64,000 bases of DNA from Alloalcanivorax gelatiniphagus (GTDB lineage: Bacteria > Pseudomonadota > Gammaproteobacteria > Pseudomonadales > Alcanivoracaceae): positions 25,923 through 89,922 of the forward strand of contig NZ_VCQT01000034.1 of assembly GCF_005938655.1 (NCBI RefSeq), read 5' to 3'. The position numbers were made by a program, and so were the translations under genes. Below the pieces are notes generated by a model that was given only the letters and a program-made list of their open reading frames with translations, was not told where the DNA came from and ran no database searches. Below are positions 52,520 to 61,455 of the stretch, in pieces; position 1 is the first letter of the stretch, and each line of letters begins with the position of its first letter.

Positions 52520-53431
52520 TTGCCCGATCAACTCAGCTCGCCCAATCAACAAGGCCCGCAGTGGGACCTGTACGGTCTGCATCTGGCCGCGTTCATGCTG
52601 GCCGGTACCGCCCTGTTCGCCAAGCTGGTGCCATTGCCGGCGCTGGACATCACCGGCCTGCGTGGCGGCATCGCCGCCATCGCCCTGTTGCTGGTGATGC
52701 TGGCGCGCCGCGCCACCCTGCGTCTGCCCAGCCAGCGCCACTATTGGGCGATGCTGGCCGGCGGTCTGCTGTTCGCCGTGCACTGGATGACCTACTTCCA
52801 CGCCATGCAGGTGTCCACCGTGGCGGTGGGCGTGGTGGCGCTGCTGACCTTCCCGGTGATCACCGCGGTGATCGAGCCGCCACTTTTACAGCAACGGCCG
52901 CCCCACGGCTACGCGCTACTGGCCGGCCTGGGCGTGCTTGCCGGGGTCACCCTGATCGGTCTGGAAAGCGGCCTGGGCGGCAATGTGCCGCTGGGACTGG
53001 CGGTGGGCATTTTCTCGGCGGTGCTCTATTCGCTGCGTAATTTATTGCAAAAACGCTTTCTGCCCGGCGTGTCCGGCCCCCAGGTGATGCTCTACCAGGG
53101 CGCCATCACGGCGCTGGTGTTCGCGCCCTTTCTGAGCGTCTCGCCCAGCAGCCTGCCGGCCAGCACCTGGGGGCTGATGCTGCTGCTCGGCACCGTGTTC
53201 ACCGCCGTGCCCCATACCCTGATTACCCACGGGCTGCGCCGCTTGAGCGCCACCACGGTGTCGTTCACCCTGGCGTTGCAGGTGCCCTACGCCACCCTGC
53301 TGGCCGGCCTGGTGCTGGCGGAAACCCCCGGCCCCCTGGCGCTGGCCGGCGGCGCTCTGGTGGTGGCGGCGTCGCTGTTCGTCACCGCCCGGCAACGCCG
53401 GGAGGCGGCACGGGTGGCGATGGCCGACTGA
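52520..53431 (+). CDS. EamA/DMT-family transporter
   Basis: This is a 303-residue inner-membrane protein with about ten hydrophobic helices in two EamA repeats, as in drug/metabolite exporters; the substrate cannot be told from sequence. I favour the TTG at 52520 since CGGAGG ends nine bases before it; a GTG at 52511 directly abuts that site and is less likely. It is divergent from nnr and followed 26 bases later by queG. It breaks the usual nnr-queG adjacency. Confidence 0.88.
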   Translation: MPDQLSSPNQQGPQWDLYGLHLAAFMLAGTALFAKLVPLPALDITGLRGGIAAIALLLVMLARRATLRLPSQRHYWAMLAGGLLFAVHWMTYFHAMQVSTVAVGVVALLTFPVITAVIEPPLLQQRPPHGYALLAGLGVLAGVTLIGLESGLGGNVPLGLAVGIFSAVLYSLRNLLQKRFLPGVSGPQVMLYQGAITALVFAPFLSVSPSSLPASTWGLMLLLGTVFTAVPHTLITHGLRRLSATTVSFTLALQVPYATLLAGLVLAETPGPLALAGGALVVAASLFVTARQRREAARVAMAD

Positions 53432-53457
53432 ACGCCAGCGAACCGGATTGCCCCTTT

Positions 53458-54516
53458 ATGGACTTCGCCGACCTCAAACGCCGCATCGCCGACCAGGCCC
53501 AAACGCTGGGGTTCCAGCAGATGGGCGTGGCCGACCTGGATCTGCAACGGGCCGAGGGGCGGCTGCGGGAATGGCTGGCCGCCGGCCGCCATGGCGACAT
53601 GACCTGGATGGAAGCCCACGGCAATAAAAGGTCGCGGCCGGCGGAGCTGGAGCCGGCCACGGTGCGGGTGCTGTCCCTGCGCATGGACTATCTGCCGCCG
53701 GACACCCAGCCGGTGAAGGTGCTGCGCCAGCACGACAAGGCCTATGTCTCCCGCTACGCCCTGGGCCGGGACTACCACAAGCTGATCCGTAAACGGCTGG
53801 CGCGGCTGGCCGGCTGGATTCGCCAGGAGGCGGCCGACAGCCAGCTGGCCCGGGCCTTCGTGGACAGCGCCCCGGTGATGGAAAAACCGCTGGCGGAAAA
53901 AGCCGGCCTGGGCTGGCAGGGCAAACACACCCTGCTGCTCAACCGGGAAGCGGGCAGCTGGTTTTTTCTCGGCGAAATCTACACCGACCTGCCGCTGCCG
54001 GTGGACAGCCCCGGCGAGGACCACTGCGGGAAATGCTCCGCCTGCATGACGGTGTGCCCCACCGACGCCATCGTCGCCCCCTACCAGCTGGACGCCCGCC
54101 GCTGCATCTCCTACCTGACCATCGAGCACCCCGGCTCGATTCCCGAGGCGCTGCGGCCGGGCATCGGCAACCGGGTGTTCGGCTGCGACGATTGCCAGTT
54201 GATGTGCCCCTGGAACCGGTTCGCCTCGCACAGCGGCGAGACCGACTTCCACCCCCGCCACGGGCTGGAGGACCGGCAGCTGGTGGAGCTGTTTCTGTGG
54301 GACGAGGCCACCTTCCTGGCGCGCACCGAGGGTTCCGCCATTCGCCGCGCCGGCTACCAGCGCTGGCTGCGCAATCTGGCGGTGGCCCTGGGCAACGGCC
54401 CCGCCAGCGACGCCGCCATCGCCGCCCTTAACCGGCGCCGCGATCATCCGGACCCGCTGATCCACGAGCATGTGCACTGGGCCCTGGCGCGGCTGCGAAA
54501 CGGAACCGGCAAGTAA
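53458..54516 (+). CDS. queG: Epoxyqueuosine reductase QueG
   Basis: QueG carries out the last step of queuosine synthesis in tRNA, using a cobalamin and two [4Fe-4S] clusters. The 352-residue protein has the first cluster motif CGKCSACMTVCPTDAI and the second CDDCQLMCPWNRF, with the catalytic Asp-bearing FVDSAPVMEKPLAEKAGLGW. A C-terminal HEAT-like tail with QRWLRNLAVALGN follows. It fits the gene order next to nnr, with one transporter gene inserted. Confidence 0.97.
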   Translation: MDFADLKRRIADQAQTLGFQQMGVADLDLQRAEGRLREWLAAGRHGDMTWMEAHGNKRSRPAELEPATVRVLSLRMDYLPPDTQPVKVLRQHDKAYVSRYALGRDYHKLIRKRLARLAGWIRQEAADSQLARAFVDSAPVMEKPLAEKAGLGWQGKHTLLLNREAGSWFFLGEIYTDLPLPVDSPGEDHCGKCSACMTVCPTDAIVAPYQLDARRCISYLTIEHPGSIPEALRPGIGNRVFGCDDCQLMCPWNRFASHSGETDFHPRHGLEDRQLVELFLWDEATFLARTEGSAIRRAGYQRWLRNLAVALGNGPASDAAIAALNRRRDHPDPLIHEHVHWALARLRNGTGK

Positions 54517-54593
54517 CGTGGCTATTGGTTAGTATGATGCGGTCACCCCGCCGGAAAACCGGTTCATCCATCGACCACGAGGGAACGCCAGCC

Positions 54594-55028
54594 ATGAACA
54601 AGCCCGCACTGCTCCTGCTGCCCATCGCCGCCCTGCTGCTCAGCGCCTGCTCCAGCGGCCCCAATGAGGCGGCCAGCTACCGCCACTCCATCTTCCACGT
54701 GATCGCCTGGCACTTCGGCCCCCTGGGCGCCATGGCCAAGGGCGAGCAGCCGTTCGATCAGGCGCTGTTCGAGCGCAAGGCCGGTATTCTGGAAAATCTG
54801 GCGCAACTGCCCTGGGAAGGGTTCCAGGAAGGCACCGCCGACGGCAGCGACGCCAAGCCGGAGATCTGGGAAAACAAAGCGGATTTCGACGCCAAGGCCG
54901 ATGATCTGATGCGCGAGACCGCCGAGCTGTCCCGCTTGTCCCGGGAAGGCGACCAGCAGGCGATGCTGGCCCAGGTCGGCCAGGTGGGCCAGGCCTGCAA
55001 GGCCTGCCATCAGGAATATCGCAAGTAA
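54594..55028 (+). CDS. Cytochrome c'-like lipoprotein
   Basis: The 144-residue protein has a lipobox LSAC (Cys19) and a C-terminal haem motif CKACH at 135-139 followed by QEYRK, the arrangement of cytochrome c'/c556 four-helix proteins. The distal residue position and ligand cannot be set from sequence alone. GAGGG lies upstream of the ATG. It is convergent with a cytochrome b561 gene across a REP, a pairing that recalls known cytochrome c'-cytochrome b gene neighbours. Its role, whether NO/CO binding or electron transfer, is not known here. Confidence 0.85.
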   Translation: MNKPALLLLPIAALLLSACSSGPNEAASYRHSIFHVIAWHFGPLGAMAKGEQPFDQALFERKAGILENLAQLPWEGFQEGTADGSDAKPEIWENKADFDAKADDLMRETAELSRLSREGDQQAMLAQVGQVGQACKACHQEYRK

Positions 55029-55051
55029 TCGCGGTCCGGATCGCGGCCGGG

Positions 55052-55111
55052 ATCGCGACTGAAGTCGCTCCTACATCGTGTTGCCGTCGTAGGAGCGACT
55101 TCAGTCGCGAT
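55052..55111. repeat. Paired REP element 7 (two GAC-type arms)
   Basis: The arms at 55052-55074 and 55089-55111 are perfect reverse complements with heads inward. The element lies between the convergent cytochrome c' and cytochrome b561 genes. Confidence 0.9.
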
Positions 55112-55121
55112 GGCCAACCGC

Positions 55122-55781
55122 TCAACCGCCCAACGTCACCACCAGCCAAACGATCCCCGCCGCCAGCACCGCCAGCACCAGGGCCCGCCAGGCCGGTGCC
55201 GGCGGCTGGTCGGCGGCGCCGCGCTTGCGGCCGCTGATCATGGCTGCCGTGAGCCGTTCGCCGCGCAGCCGGTGGGCGGCCACCGCCGCCACATGCAGCC
55301 CGGCCAGCACCAGCAGCAGATTGATGTTGAAGCCGTGGAAGTCGGTGAGCCCGCCGGCCAGGGCGGACGACACGGTGCCATTGAGCGGGCCGGCGAGGCT
55401 GATGTCATCGGTGGCGAACAGGCCGCTCACCGTCTGCGCCAGCAACAGCACCAACATCACCAGCACCATCCAGCCGCCGAGCGGATTGTGGCCGTCCCAG
55501 GCCGGCGCCCGGCCGCGCAGAAAATCCCCGCCATAGCGCCAGGCCGCCGCCGGCGACACAAGAAAGTCCGCGAAGCGGCTGCGCCGGGAGCCGACGAAGC
55601 CCCACACCATGCGGAACAGCAGCAGCGCCAGCAGCGCGTAGCCGGCGCGCATGTGCCACTCCATCAGCGCATCGCTCTCGCCGCCGGAAAACCACAGGAA
55701 GGCGAACAGCGCCACCAACAACCAATGGAACAGGCGGGTGGGCAGGTCCCAGACCCGGCCCGACGATACGGTCTCCTTCAC
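55122..55781 (-). CDS. Cytochrome b561-type membrane protein
   Basis: This 219-residue protein has four main hydrophobic helices plus a C-terminal one (about 195-215) and candidate haem histidines at RLFHW (His19), MEWHMRAG (His43) and in the later DFHGFNINLLLVLAGLHVAA segment. It fits the hydrogenase cytochrome b/b561 superfamily that passes electrons to or from a periplasmic cytochrome. The neighbouring cytochrome c'-like lipoprotein is a plausible partner, though the genes are convergent rather than cotranscribed. Confidence 0.88.
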   Translation of the reverse strand: MKETVSSGRVWDLPTRLFHWLLVALFAFLWFSGGESDALMEWHMRAGYALLALLLFRMVWGFVGSRRSRFADFLVSPAAAWRYGGDFLRGRAPAWDGHNPLGGWMVLVMLVLLLAQTVSGLFATDDISLAGPLNGTVSSALAGGLTDFHGFNINLLLVLAGLHVAAVAAHRLRGERLTAAMISGRKRGAADQPPAPAWRALVLAVLAAGIVWLVVTLGG

Positions 55782-55801
55782 GGTTCCCTCCCCGTCCGGA
55801 T

Positions 55802-56347
55802 TTACAGCTGGATCAGATGTTCGCGGTAATAGGCCAGTTCCGCGATGGACTCACGGATGTCGTCCAGCGCCAGATGTTTGTTGGCTTTTTTGAAACCGTC
55901 CAGGATGCCCGGCTTCCAGCGCCGCGCCAGTTCCTTGAGGGTGGACACATCCAGATTGCGGTAGTGGAAGAACGCTTCCAGCCCCGGCATATAGTTGGCC
56001 AGGAAACGGCGATCCTGGCAGATGCTGTTGCCGCACATGGGCGACACGCCCGGCTCCACGTACTGCTCCAGAAAAGCCACCGTGCGGCGCTCCGCCTCGG
56101 CGTCGTCCACGTCGCTGGCCCGCACCCGCTCCACCAGACCGGAGTTGTTATGGTGGCGGGTGTTCCACTCGTCCATGCCGTCCAGCAGGGCGTCGCTCTG
56201 GCGCACCGCCATTACCGGGCCCTCCGCCAGCACATTCAGGTGGGCGTCGGTGACAATGGTGGCGATCTCGATAATGCGGTCGTGGCTGGGGTCCAGGCCG
56301 GTCATTTCCAGATCGATCCAGATCAGGTTGTCCTTTGCTTGCGTCAT
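55802..56347 (-). CDS. orn: Oligoribonuclease
   Basis: Orn degrades 2-5-mer RNAs, including pGpG from c-di-GMP turnover. The start at [19 protein letters not shown] gives 181 residues. DEDDh residues are visible in WIDLEMTGL, the [10 protein letters not shown] segment, and [14 protein letters not shown]. It is divergent from rsgA, with a repeat element between, as in the usual orn-rsgA arrangement. It complements the EAL phosphodiesterase encoded at 12 kb. Confidence 0.98.
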   Translation of the reverse strand: MTQAKDNLIWIDLEMTGLDPSHDRIIEIATIVTDAHLNVLAEGPVMAVRQSDALLDGMDEWNTRHHNNSGLVERVRASDVDDAEAERRTVAFLEQYVEPGVSPMCGNSICQDRRFLANYMPGLEAFFHYRNLDVSTLKELARRWKPGILDGFKKANKHLALDDIRESIAELAYYREHLIQL

Positions 56348-56373
56348 GATGCTCCCGGGGAAAAAGCCAATAC

Positions 56374-56470
56374 AGGGTGAAGGATACAGGATACAGCCCG
56401 GCACATGACCCGCCAGCGGCAAAGCCGTGCCCGCCACCGCCCGCTTCCTGTATCCTGCACCCTTCATCCC
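56374..56470. repeat. Oligomer repeats with inverted arms between orn and rsgA
   Basis: The left arm (56374-56396) contains GGATACAGGATACAG. The right arm (56447-56470) is its near reverse complement, about 20 of 22 bases matching, with some 50 GC-rich bases between. It lies in the divergent promoter region of orn and rsgA and has the same plan as the element at 977-1130 but unrelated units. Confidence 0.65.
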
Positions 56471-56498
56471 GTAGCGACGGCGCAGCCACCAGTCTTTT

Positions 56499-57527
56499 AT
56501 GGCAAAACGCAATCTCAATCGCCGGCAGCGCTGGCGCATCGAAAAGATTCAGCAGGAACGGCGCGAGCGCGCCCAACGCAAGGCCGAGCGGGAGCACCCG
56601 CTGGCCTCGGACCTGGGCGAGGAGCAATCCGGCACGGTGATCGCTCACTTCGGCGGCCAGGTGCTGGTGGAAGCGGAACAGGCGCCGCCGGTGCGCTGCC
56701 ATTTCCGCGCCAACCTGGAGCAGCTGGTGGTGGGTGACCGGGTGATCTGGCAGGCCCCCAGCGGCGACGGCGACGGCGTGGTGACGGCACTGATGCCGCG
56801 CTCCACGGTACTGATGCGGCCGGACAACTACGGCAAACTGAAACCGGTGGGCGCCAACCTGGACCGTTTGCTGGTGATGTTCGCGCCGCGCCCGGAACCC
56901 TCCAGCGTGCTGCTCGACCGTTATCTGGTGGCCGCCGAACTGTCCGGCATCCCCGCCACCCTGGTGCTCAACAAGGCCGATCTGGTGGGCGAGGACGACG
57001 TGCTGATCGAGCGCTTGCTGGCGCTTTACCAGGGCCTGGGTTATTCGGTGATCCAGGTGTCCGCCAAGGCCCGCGACGGTCTCGCCGCCCTGCGCGACAC
57101 CCTGGCCGGCCACACCGTGGCCTTCGTCGGCCAGTCCGGGGTCGGCAAATCGTCGCTGGTCAACGCGCTGTTGCCGGAGGCGGAACTGGCGGTGGGCGAT
57201 CTGTCCCAGGTGTCCGGCCTGGGCCAGCACACCACCACCACCGCGCGGCTGTTTCATCTGCCCGACGGCGGCGATCTGATCGACTCCCCGGGCATCCGCG
57301 AATTCGGCCTCTGGCACATCAGTGAGGAAGAACTGCTGCACGGCTACCGGGAGCTGTCGGAGCGCGCCGGCCATTGCCGGTTCCGCAATTGCACCCACCG
57401 CCACGAACCGGGCTGCGCCCTGATCGAGGCGGCGGAACAGGGCGAGATCAGCGCCGAGCGGCTGAACAATTTCTTCCAGATCGCCGCCACCCTGGATGAA
57501 GAGGCCCGCCAGCGCTATCAAACCTGA
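56499..57527 (+). CDS. rsgA: Small ribosomal subunit biogenesis GTPase RsgA
   Basis: RsgA is a circularly permuted GTPase that helps mature the 30S subunit. The 342-residue protein has a basic N-terminus, an OB-fold (about 40-105), the permuted G domain with NKADL before [13 protein letters not shown], and a C-terminal zinc site [14 protein letters not shown]. It is followed by rhdA and psd on the same strand, as in the related gene order, but without the motAB-like genes seen there. Confidence 0.97.
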   Translation: MAKRNLNRRQRWRIEKIQQERRERAQRKAEREHPLASDLGEEQSGTVIAHFGGQVLVEAEQAPPVRCHFRANLEQLVVGDRVIWQAPSGDGDGVVTALMPRSTVLMRPDNYGKLKPVGANLDRLLVMFAPRPEPSSVLLDRYLVAAELSGIPATLVLNKADLVGEDDVLIERLLALYQGLGYSVIQVSAKARDGLAALRDTLAGHTVAFVGQSGVGKSSLVNALLPEAELAVGDLSQVSGLGQHTTTTARLFHLPDGGDLIDSPGIREFGLWHISEEELLHGYRELSERAGHCRFRNCTHRHEPGCALIEAAEQGEISAERLNNFFQIAATLDEEARQRYQT

Positions 57528-57603
57528 GCCCGGCGGCAGCCCATCTGACACCTCCCGCCGTGTTCTTTACAATGGCTACCACCGGCAACGACGAAGACTC
57601 ACC

Positions 57604-58428
57604 ATGACCGCTCAACTGCCCCTGCTGATCGAACCGGCCGAACTGGCCCGCCACCTGGATGACGACCAGCTGCTGATCGTCGACCTGTGCAAGGAGCAGG
57701 TCTACGCCCAGGCCCATGTGCCCGGCGCCGTGCACCTGGACTTCAAGCGCCTGCTGTCCGGCACCCAGCCGGCCCCCGGGCTGCTGCCGGACGACCGGGC
57801 GCTGTCGGCGCTGTTCTCCGAGCTGGGTCTGACCCCGGACACCACCGTGGTCGCCTACGACGACGAAGGCGGCGGCTGGGCGGCGCGCCTGCTGTGGACC
57901 CTGGAAGTGATCGGCCATCATCGCTACGGCTACCTGAACGGCGGCATCCACGGCTGGCTGGCGGCGGATCTGCCCACCAGCACCGAACCCGGTGAACCGG
58001 AACCCTCCGATTACCAGGTCGGCCCCCACGATCCCCGCGCCAATGTGGACCTGGAGTACCTGCTGGCCCACCATCGGGACCCGGACGTGGTGGTGTGGGA
58101 TGCCCGCTCCGAGGAGGAGTTCGCCGGGGTGCGCGCCTTCGCCCAGAAAGCCGGCCATATCCCCGGCGCGGTGCTGTACGAGTGGACCGACGCCATGGAC
58201 AAGACCAACAACCTGCGGCTGCGCGATCCGGACACCCTGCGCCAGGAACTGGCGGAGCGCGGCATTCAAGCGAACAGACAGGTGATCACCCATTGCCAGA
58301 CCCACCACCGCTCCAGCTTTACCTGGCTGGTGGGCAAGATCCTGGGGTTCCAGGACATCCGTGGCTACGCCGGCTCCTGGGCCGAATGGGGCAACCACCC
58401 GGACACCCCGGTGGAAAAGCCGGAATAA
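57604..58428 (+). CDS. rhdA: Thiosulfate sulfurtransferase (RhdA-type rhodanese)
   Basis: This 274-residue tandem rhodanese has an inactive N-terminal and an active C-terminal domain. The catalytic loop reads CQTHHRSS with Cys231, matching the CQTHHR loop of Azotobacter RhdA and unlike the CRKGVT of bovine rhodanese. It probably handles sulfane sulfur in the cytoplasm. The ATG at 57604 is preferred over longer frames that extend into the rsgA spacer. psd follows 26 bases later. Confidence 0.95.
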   Translation: MTAQLPLLIEPAELARHLDDDQLLIVDLCKEQVYAQAHVPGAVHLDFKRLLSGTQPAPGLLPDDRALSALFSELGLTPDTTVVAYDDEGGGWAARLLWTLEVIGHHRYGYLNGGIHGWLAADLPTSTEPGEPEPSDYQVGPHDPRANVDLEYLLAHHRDPDVVVWDARSEEEFAGVRAFAQKAGHIPGAVLYEWTDAMDKTNNLRLRDPDTLRQELAERGIQANRQVITHCQTHHRSSFTWLVGKILGFQDIRGYAGSWAEWGNHPDTPVEKPE

Positions 58429-58453
58429 CCGACAACAACAACGAGGTCCGCCC

Positions 58454-59314
58454 TTGAACACCCTGATCGAAAAAGCCTTCGTGGCGCTTCAGTATTGCGT
58501 GCCCCAGCACGGTCTTTCCCGGCTGGTGGGCTGGCTGGCGCGCAGTGAGATTCCCTGGATCAAGACGCCCTTCATCCATGCGTTCATCCGCCGTTTCCAG
58601 GTGGACCTGAGCGAAGCGCGGATCGAAGACCCGGACCAGTTCGACAGTTTCAATGCCTTCTTCACCCGCGCCCTCAAGGAAGACGCCCGCCCCATCGCCG
58701 ACGGCGACACGGCGCTGGCCTGCCCGGCGGACGGCACCGTCAGCCAGCGCGGCCGGCTGCGCGGCAGCGCCCTGTTGCAGGCCAAGGGCCAGGATTACTC
58801 CCTGTTTGAGTTGCTGGGCGGCGACGGCGCCCTGGCCGAGGAATTCGACAACGGCCAGTTCGCCACCGTCTACCTGTCGCCCAGCGACTACCACCGGGTG
58901 CACATGCCCTGCACCGGCACCCTGCGCGAAACCGTCTATGTGCCCGGGCGGCTGTTCTCGGTGAACCAGGCCACCACCGAACGGGTGCCCCGGCTGTTTG
59001 CCCGTAACGAACGGCTGGTGTGCGTGTTTGATACCGAGCGCGGCCCGATGGCGGTGATTCTGGTGGGCGCCATGATCGTAGCCGGCATCGAGACCGTGTT
59101 CGCCGGCCAGGTCACGCCGCAACCCGGCGAGGTGACCCACCGACAATACCGGGACCCGGCGCCGGTGGTGCTGGAAAAAGGCGCCGAGCTGGGCCGCTTC
59201 CTGCTGGGCTCCACGGTGATCCTGCTGTTCCCGGAGGCCACCGCCGACTTCGAGGACGCCGCCGCCCCCGGCGCCAAGGTGCGCATGGGCGAAGCGTTCG
59301 GGCACTACGTCTGA
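58454..59314 (+). CDS. psd: Phosphatidylserine decarboxylase proenzyme
   Basis: Psd makes phosphatidylethanolamine. It cleaves itself at an LGST motif to form a pyruvoyl group; here LGST lies at 251-254, so Ser253 becomes the pyruvoyl. Length of 286 is normal. The start is a TTG at 58454 with GAGG a short distance upstream; in-frame codons further upstream overlap rhd[14 protein letters not shown], with the catalytic histidine, is intact. It is probably cotranscribed with rhdA. Confidence 0.96.
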   Translation: MNTLIEKAFVALQYCVPQHGLSRLVGWLARSEIPWIKTPFIHAFIRRFQVDLSEARIEDPDQFDSFNAFFTRALKEDARPIADGDTALACPADGTVSQRGRLRGSALLQAKGQDYSLFELLGGDGALAEEFDNGQFATVYLSPSDYHRVHMPCTGTLRETVYVPGRLFSVNQATTERVPRLFARNERLVCVFDTERGPMAVILVGAMIVAGIETVFAGQVTPQPGEVTHRQYRDPAPVVLEKGAELGRFLLGSTVILLFPEATADFEDAAAPGAKVRMGEAFGHYV

Positions 59315-59325
59315 CCGGCAGCCCT

Positions 59326-59400
59326 GTAGGGGCGGCCGGGCGGGGTTCCGCTTTGGCGGTGATCAGCGGCGCTGCTGATCGCGGCTGAAGCCGCTCCTAC
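59326..59400. repeat. Paired REP element 8 (degenerate insertion-bearing arm plus GGC-type arm)
   Basis: The right arm (59378-59400) is a perfect GGC-type REP. The left arm (59326-59363) begins GTAGGGGCGGCCGGGCGG and ends CTTTGGCGGTGAT, so it has the same kind of insertion as the left arm of element 3, but with more decay. Confidence 0.7.
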
Positions 59401-59515
59401 AAAACCCTGCGCCGCCGCTGGGGGGGAGGGCATGGTTCAGAGTGCGGGCGGCCCACCGCGCCATCCACGGAGCCGCCCCCTCTCCTCCCCCACCCAAGGT
59501 TCTGCTACCTCGAAG

Positions 59516-59699
59516 CGAAGCTGCGTGGGTCCCTTCCGGGACCCTTTTTGGCAGGGATGCCAAAAACGGGAGCGCCCAGGGGTGAGGCAAGCGTGTTGCG
59601 AAGCACTGCTTCGCGCGCCGCCGAACGCCGCCCATCTGTGATGGGTGGCCGGACCGCTTGCGGGCTTGAGCGATCCCGGAAGGGACCCACGCAGCTTCG
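59516..59699. repeat. 184-bp structured element bounded by 26-bp perfect inverted repeats
   Basis: The left repeat (59516-59541) and right repeat (59674-59699) are exact reverse complements around GTGGGTCCCTTCCGGGA. Inside are further hairpins: TTTTGGC...GCCAAAA (59556-59574 region), GCGAAGCA...TGCTTCGC near 59596-59614, and GCCCATC...GATGGGT near 59630. No open frame with coding character and no transposase lie within. It looks like a mobile, non-autonomous intergenic repeat or a structured RNA locus. Confidence 0.7.
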
Positions 59700-59729
59700 C
59701 GCCCCGGCTGGAGACCCCACGCCAGACCG

Positions 59730-60503
59730 TTATTTCTTGCCCAGTTTGGCAGCCAGAATCTCCTTCGCCTCGTCGCCACGCAGCAACTCCGCGAACAACG
59801 CCAGGTCATGGTCGATCAGATCGTGCAGCGCCATCTCCGGCGCCTGACGCATCAACCGCTTGCTCTCGCGCATGGCGCGGCGCGGCTTGGCCGCCAGCGC
59901 CACCGCGTAGCCCCGGGCCGCGCCTTCCAGTTCCGCGCGCGCCACCACCTTGGCCACCAGACCACACTGCAGCGCCTCGTCGGCGCCCAGCGGCTCACCG
60001 GCCAGCAGCATGCGGGCGGCGCGCTGGTAGCCCAGCCAGGCCGGCAGCAGCTTGGCGGAGCCGGCTTCCGGCACCGCGCCCAGATCCACGAACGGGGTGA
60101 TGAACTTGGCGTCGTCGGCGGCCACCACGATGTCCGCGTGCAGCAGCATGGTCACGCCCACGCCCACCGCGTTGCCCTGCACCGCGATCACCAGCGGCTT
60201 CTCGAACCGGCTCACCGCCCGGATGAACGGCGCGGCGCCGCCCTCGGTGGCGTTGTCACCGGCGTTGCCGGCGGCCAGAAAGTCGCCCAGGTCGTTGCCG
60301 GCGCAGAACGACTTGCCCTGGCCCTCGATCAGCACCGCGCCCACGTCGTCGTGCTCTTCGGCGAGCGCCAGCAGCGTCACCAGATCCCGGTACATGGCCC
60401 CGGTCAGGGCGTTCAGCTTGTCCGGGCGATTGAGGGTGATGGCCATCACCCCTTCGGTGGTCTTGACCAGAATCTGGCCGCTTTCCAGTGCCGGTAGTTG
60501 CAC
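59730..60503 (-). CDS. Enoyl-CoA hydratase/isomerase family protein
   Basis: This is a 257-residue crotonase-fold protein. The oxyanion-hole segments are SFCAGNDLGDF and GNAVGVGVTMLLHADIVVA. The single catalytic acid is in VDLGAVPEAGSAKLL; a second Glu at the usual hydratase position is not evident, so a delta3-delta2 enoyl-CoA isomerase or similar activity is at least as likely as hydratase. It would act in fatty-acid or alkane-derived beta-oxidation. It is not in the conserved psd-serB block of relatives as I recall it. No cotranscribed neighbours are present. Confidence 0.88.
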   Translation of the reverse strand: MQLPALESGQILVKTTEGVMAITLNRPDKLNALTGAMYRDLVTLLALAEEHDDVGAVLIEGQGKSFCAGNDLGDFLAAGNAGDNATEGGAAPFIRAVSRFEKPLVIAVQGNAVGVGVTMLLHADIVVAADDAKFITPFVDLGAVPEAGSAKLLPAWLGYQRAARMLLAGEPLGADEALQCGLVAKVVARAELEGAARGYAVALAAKPRRAMRESKRLMRQAPEMALHDLIDHDLALFAELLRGDEAKEILAAKLGKK

Positions 60504-60648
60504 GTCATTCTCCCAAGGTTAAACGTTGCGCAAAGCCTAGCCTTTCCGGCCAACGCCCGCCAAGGACCAAAACTATTGCCGGCCGGGCGATTTCGTCCTA
60601 TAAATCGCCGGTTCCCCTTGACGGGGTCTGTCGTGAGGTCCGAGGGCC

Positions 60649-61455
60649 TTGAAACTCATCACTTTCGATCCTTTCCGTACCCTGGGTCTGCCGGGGGTAC
60701 GCTACATCAAGCCGGAGCACATGTTCGCCCAGCGCGACGAGCTGTTGACCGCCGATTGGGTGCTGTTCCCGGCCTATTGGCAGATCCACGGTTTGCACTA
60801 TGTGCTGCAGCGGGCGCTGTTCCCCAGCCTCGCCACCTACCACCTGGGCCACGACAAGGTGGAGATGAGCCGCGCCCTGCGGCTGGTCTGCCCGGACAAC
60901 CTGCCGGAAACGGAAATCCTGTCGTCCAGCCACAGCGATATAAGCCGCATTCTGGATACCTGGTCGTTTCCGTTCGTGGCCAAGCGGGTGCGTTCCAGCC
61001 AGGGCGACGGCGTGTTCCTGGTGGAGAACCGCCAGCAGTTGCTGGACTACGCCGCCCACAACGAGGTGTTGTACATCCAGAAACTGCTGCCCATCGTGCG
61101 CGATCTGCGGGTGGTGGTGGTGGGCCGGCGGATCATCGCCAGCTACTGGCGCGAGGGCACCAGCTTCCACAACAACCTGGCCCGGGGGGCGCGCATCCGC
61201 ACCGATCTGCCGGTGCCCGACGACGCCCTGGCGCTGGTGGAGAGTCTGGCGCGGCGACTGAACATCGACCACGCCGGTTTCGACGTGGCCTGGGTGGACG
61301 GCAAACCCTATGTGCTGGAGTTCAACCGGCTGTTCGGCAACCGGGGTATTCCCGACCTGCCGCAGCGGGTGGGCGCGGCCATGCGCGCCTATTTGTTGGG
61401 CGAAAGTGAATCGCCGCCGGACGATTCGCCGGCGCCCATGACCCGTTCCGCCTGA
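60649..61455 (+). CDS. RimK-like ATP-grasp domain protein
   Basis: The 268-residue protein matches the ATP-grasp fold: PFVAKRVRSSQGDGVFLV is the nucleotide-binding lysine and glycine-rich strand, KLLPIVRDLRVVVVGRRIIASYWRE the central sheet, and DVAWVDGKPYVLEFNRLFGNRG the magnesium-binding end. Such enzymes ligate amino acids or modify proteins, but the substrate here is not known. A TTG at 60649 behind CGAGGG is the likely start. The last 67 bases overlap the convergent gene on the other strand. Confidence 0.85.
   Translation: MKLITFDPFRTLGLPGVRYIKPEHMFAQRDELLTADWVLFPAYWQIHGLHYVLQRALFPSLATYHLGHDKVEMSRALRLVCPDNLPETEILSSSHSDISRILDTWSFPFVAKRVRSSQGDGVFLVENRQQLLDYAAHNEVLYIQKLLPIVRDLRVVVVGRRIIASYWREGTSFHNNLARGARIRTDLPVPDDALALVESLARRLNIDHAGFDVAWVDGKPYVLEFNRLFGNRGIPDLPQRVGAAMRAYLLGESESPPDDSPAPMTRSA

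Larger units (their letters stand above)
59315..59729. other. Gene-free 415-bp interval between psd and an enoyl-CoA hydratase gene
   Basis: The stretch contains a mixed REP pair (59326-59400) and a 184-bp element bounded by 26-bp perfect inverted repeats (59516-59699). The short frames in it (for example across 59363-59809 and 59505-59720 on the minus strand) encode Arg/Pro/Gly-rich strings with no recognisable domain and follow the repeats, so I do not call genes. Confidence 0.75.

Noticed and set aside
59516..59699. Insertion sequence at the 26-bp inverted repeats
   Set aside because: No transposase or remnant is encoded inside, so it is listed only as a structured repeat.
59363..59809. 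Minus-strand open frames near the 26-bp inverted repeats
   Set aside because: They are Arg/Pro/Gly-rich, follow the repeat arms, and overlap the start of an obvious enzyme gene.
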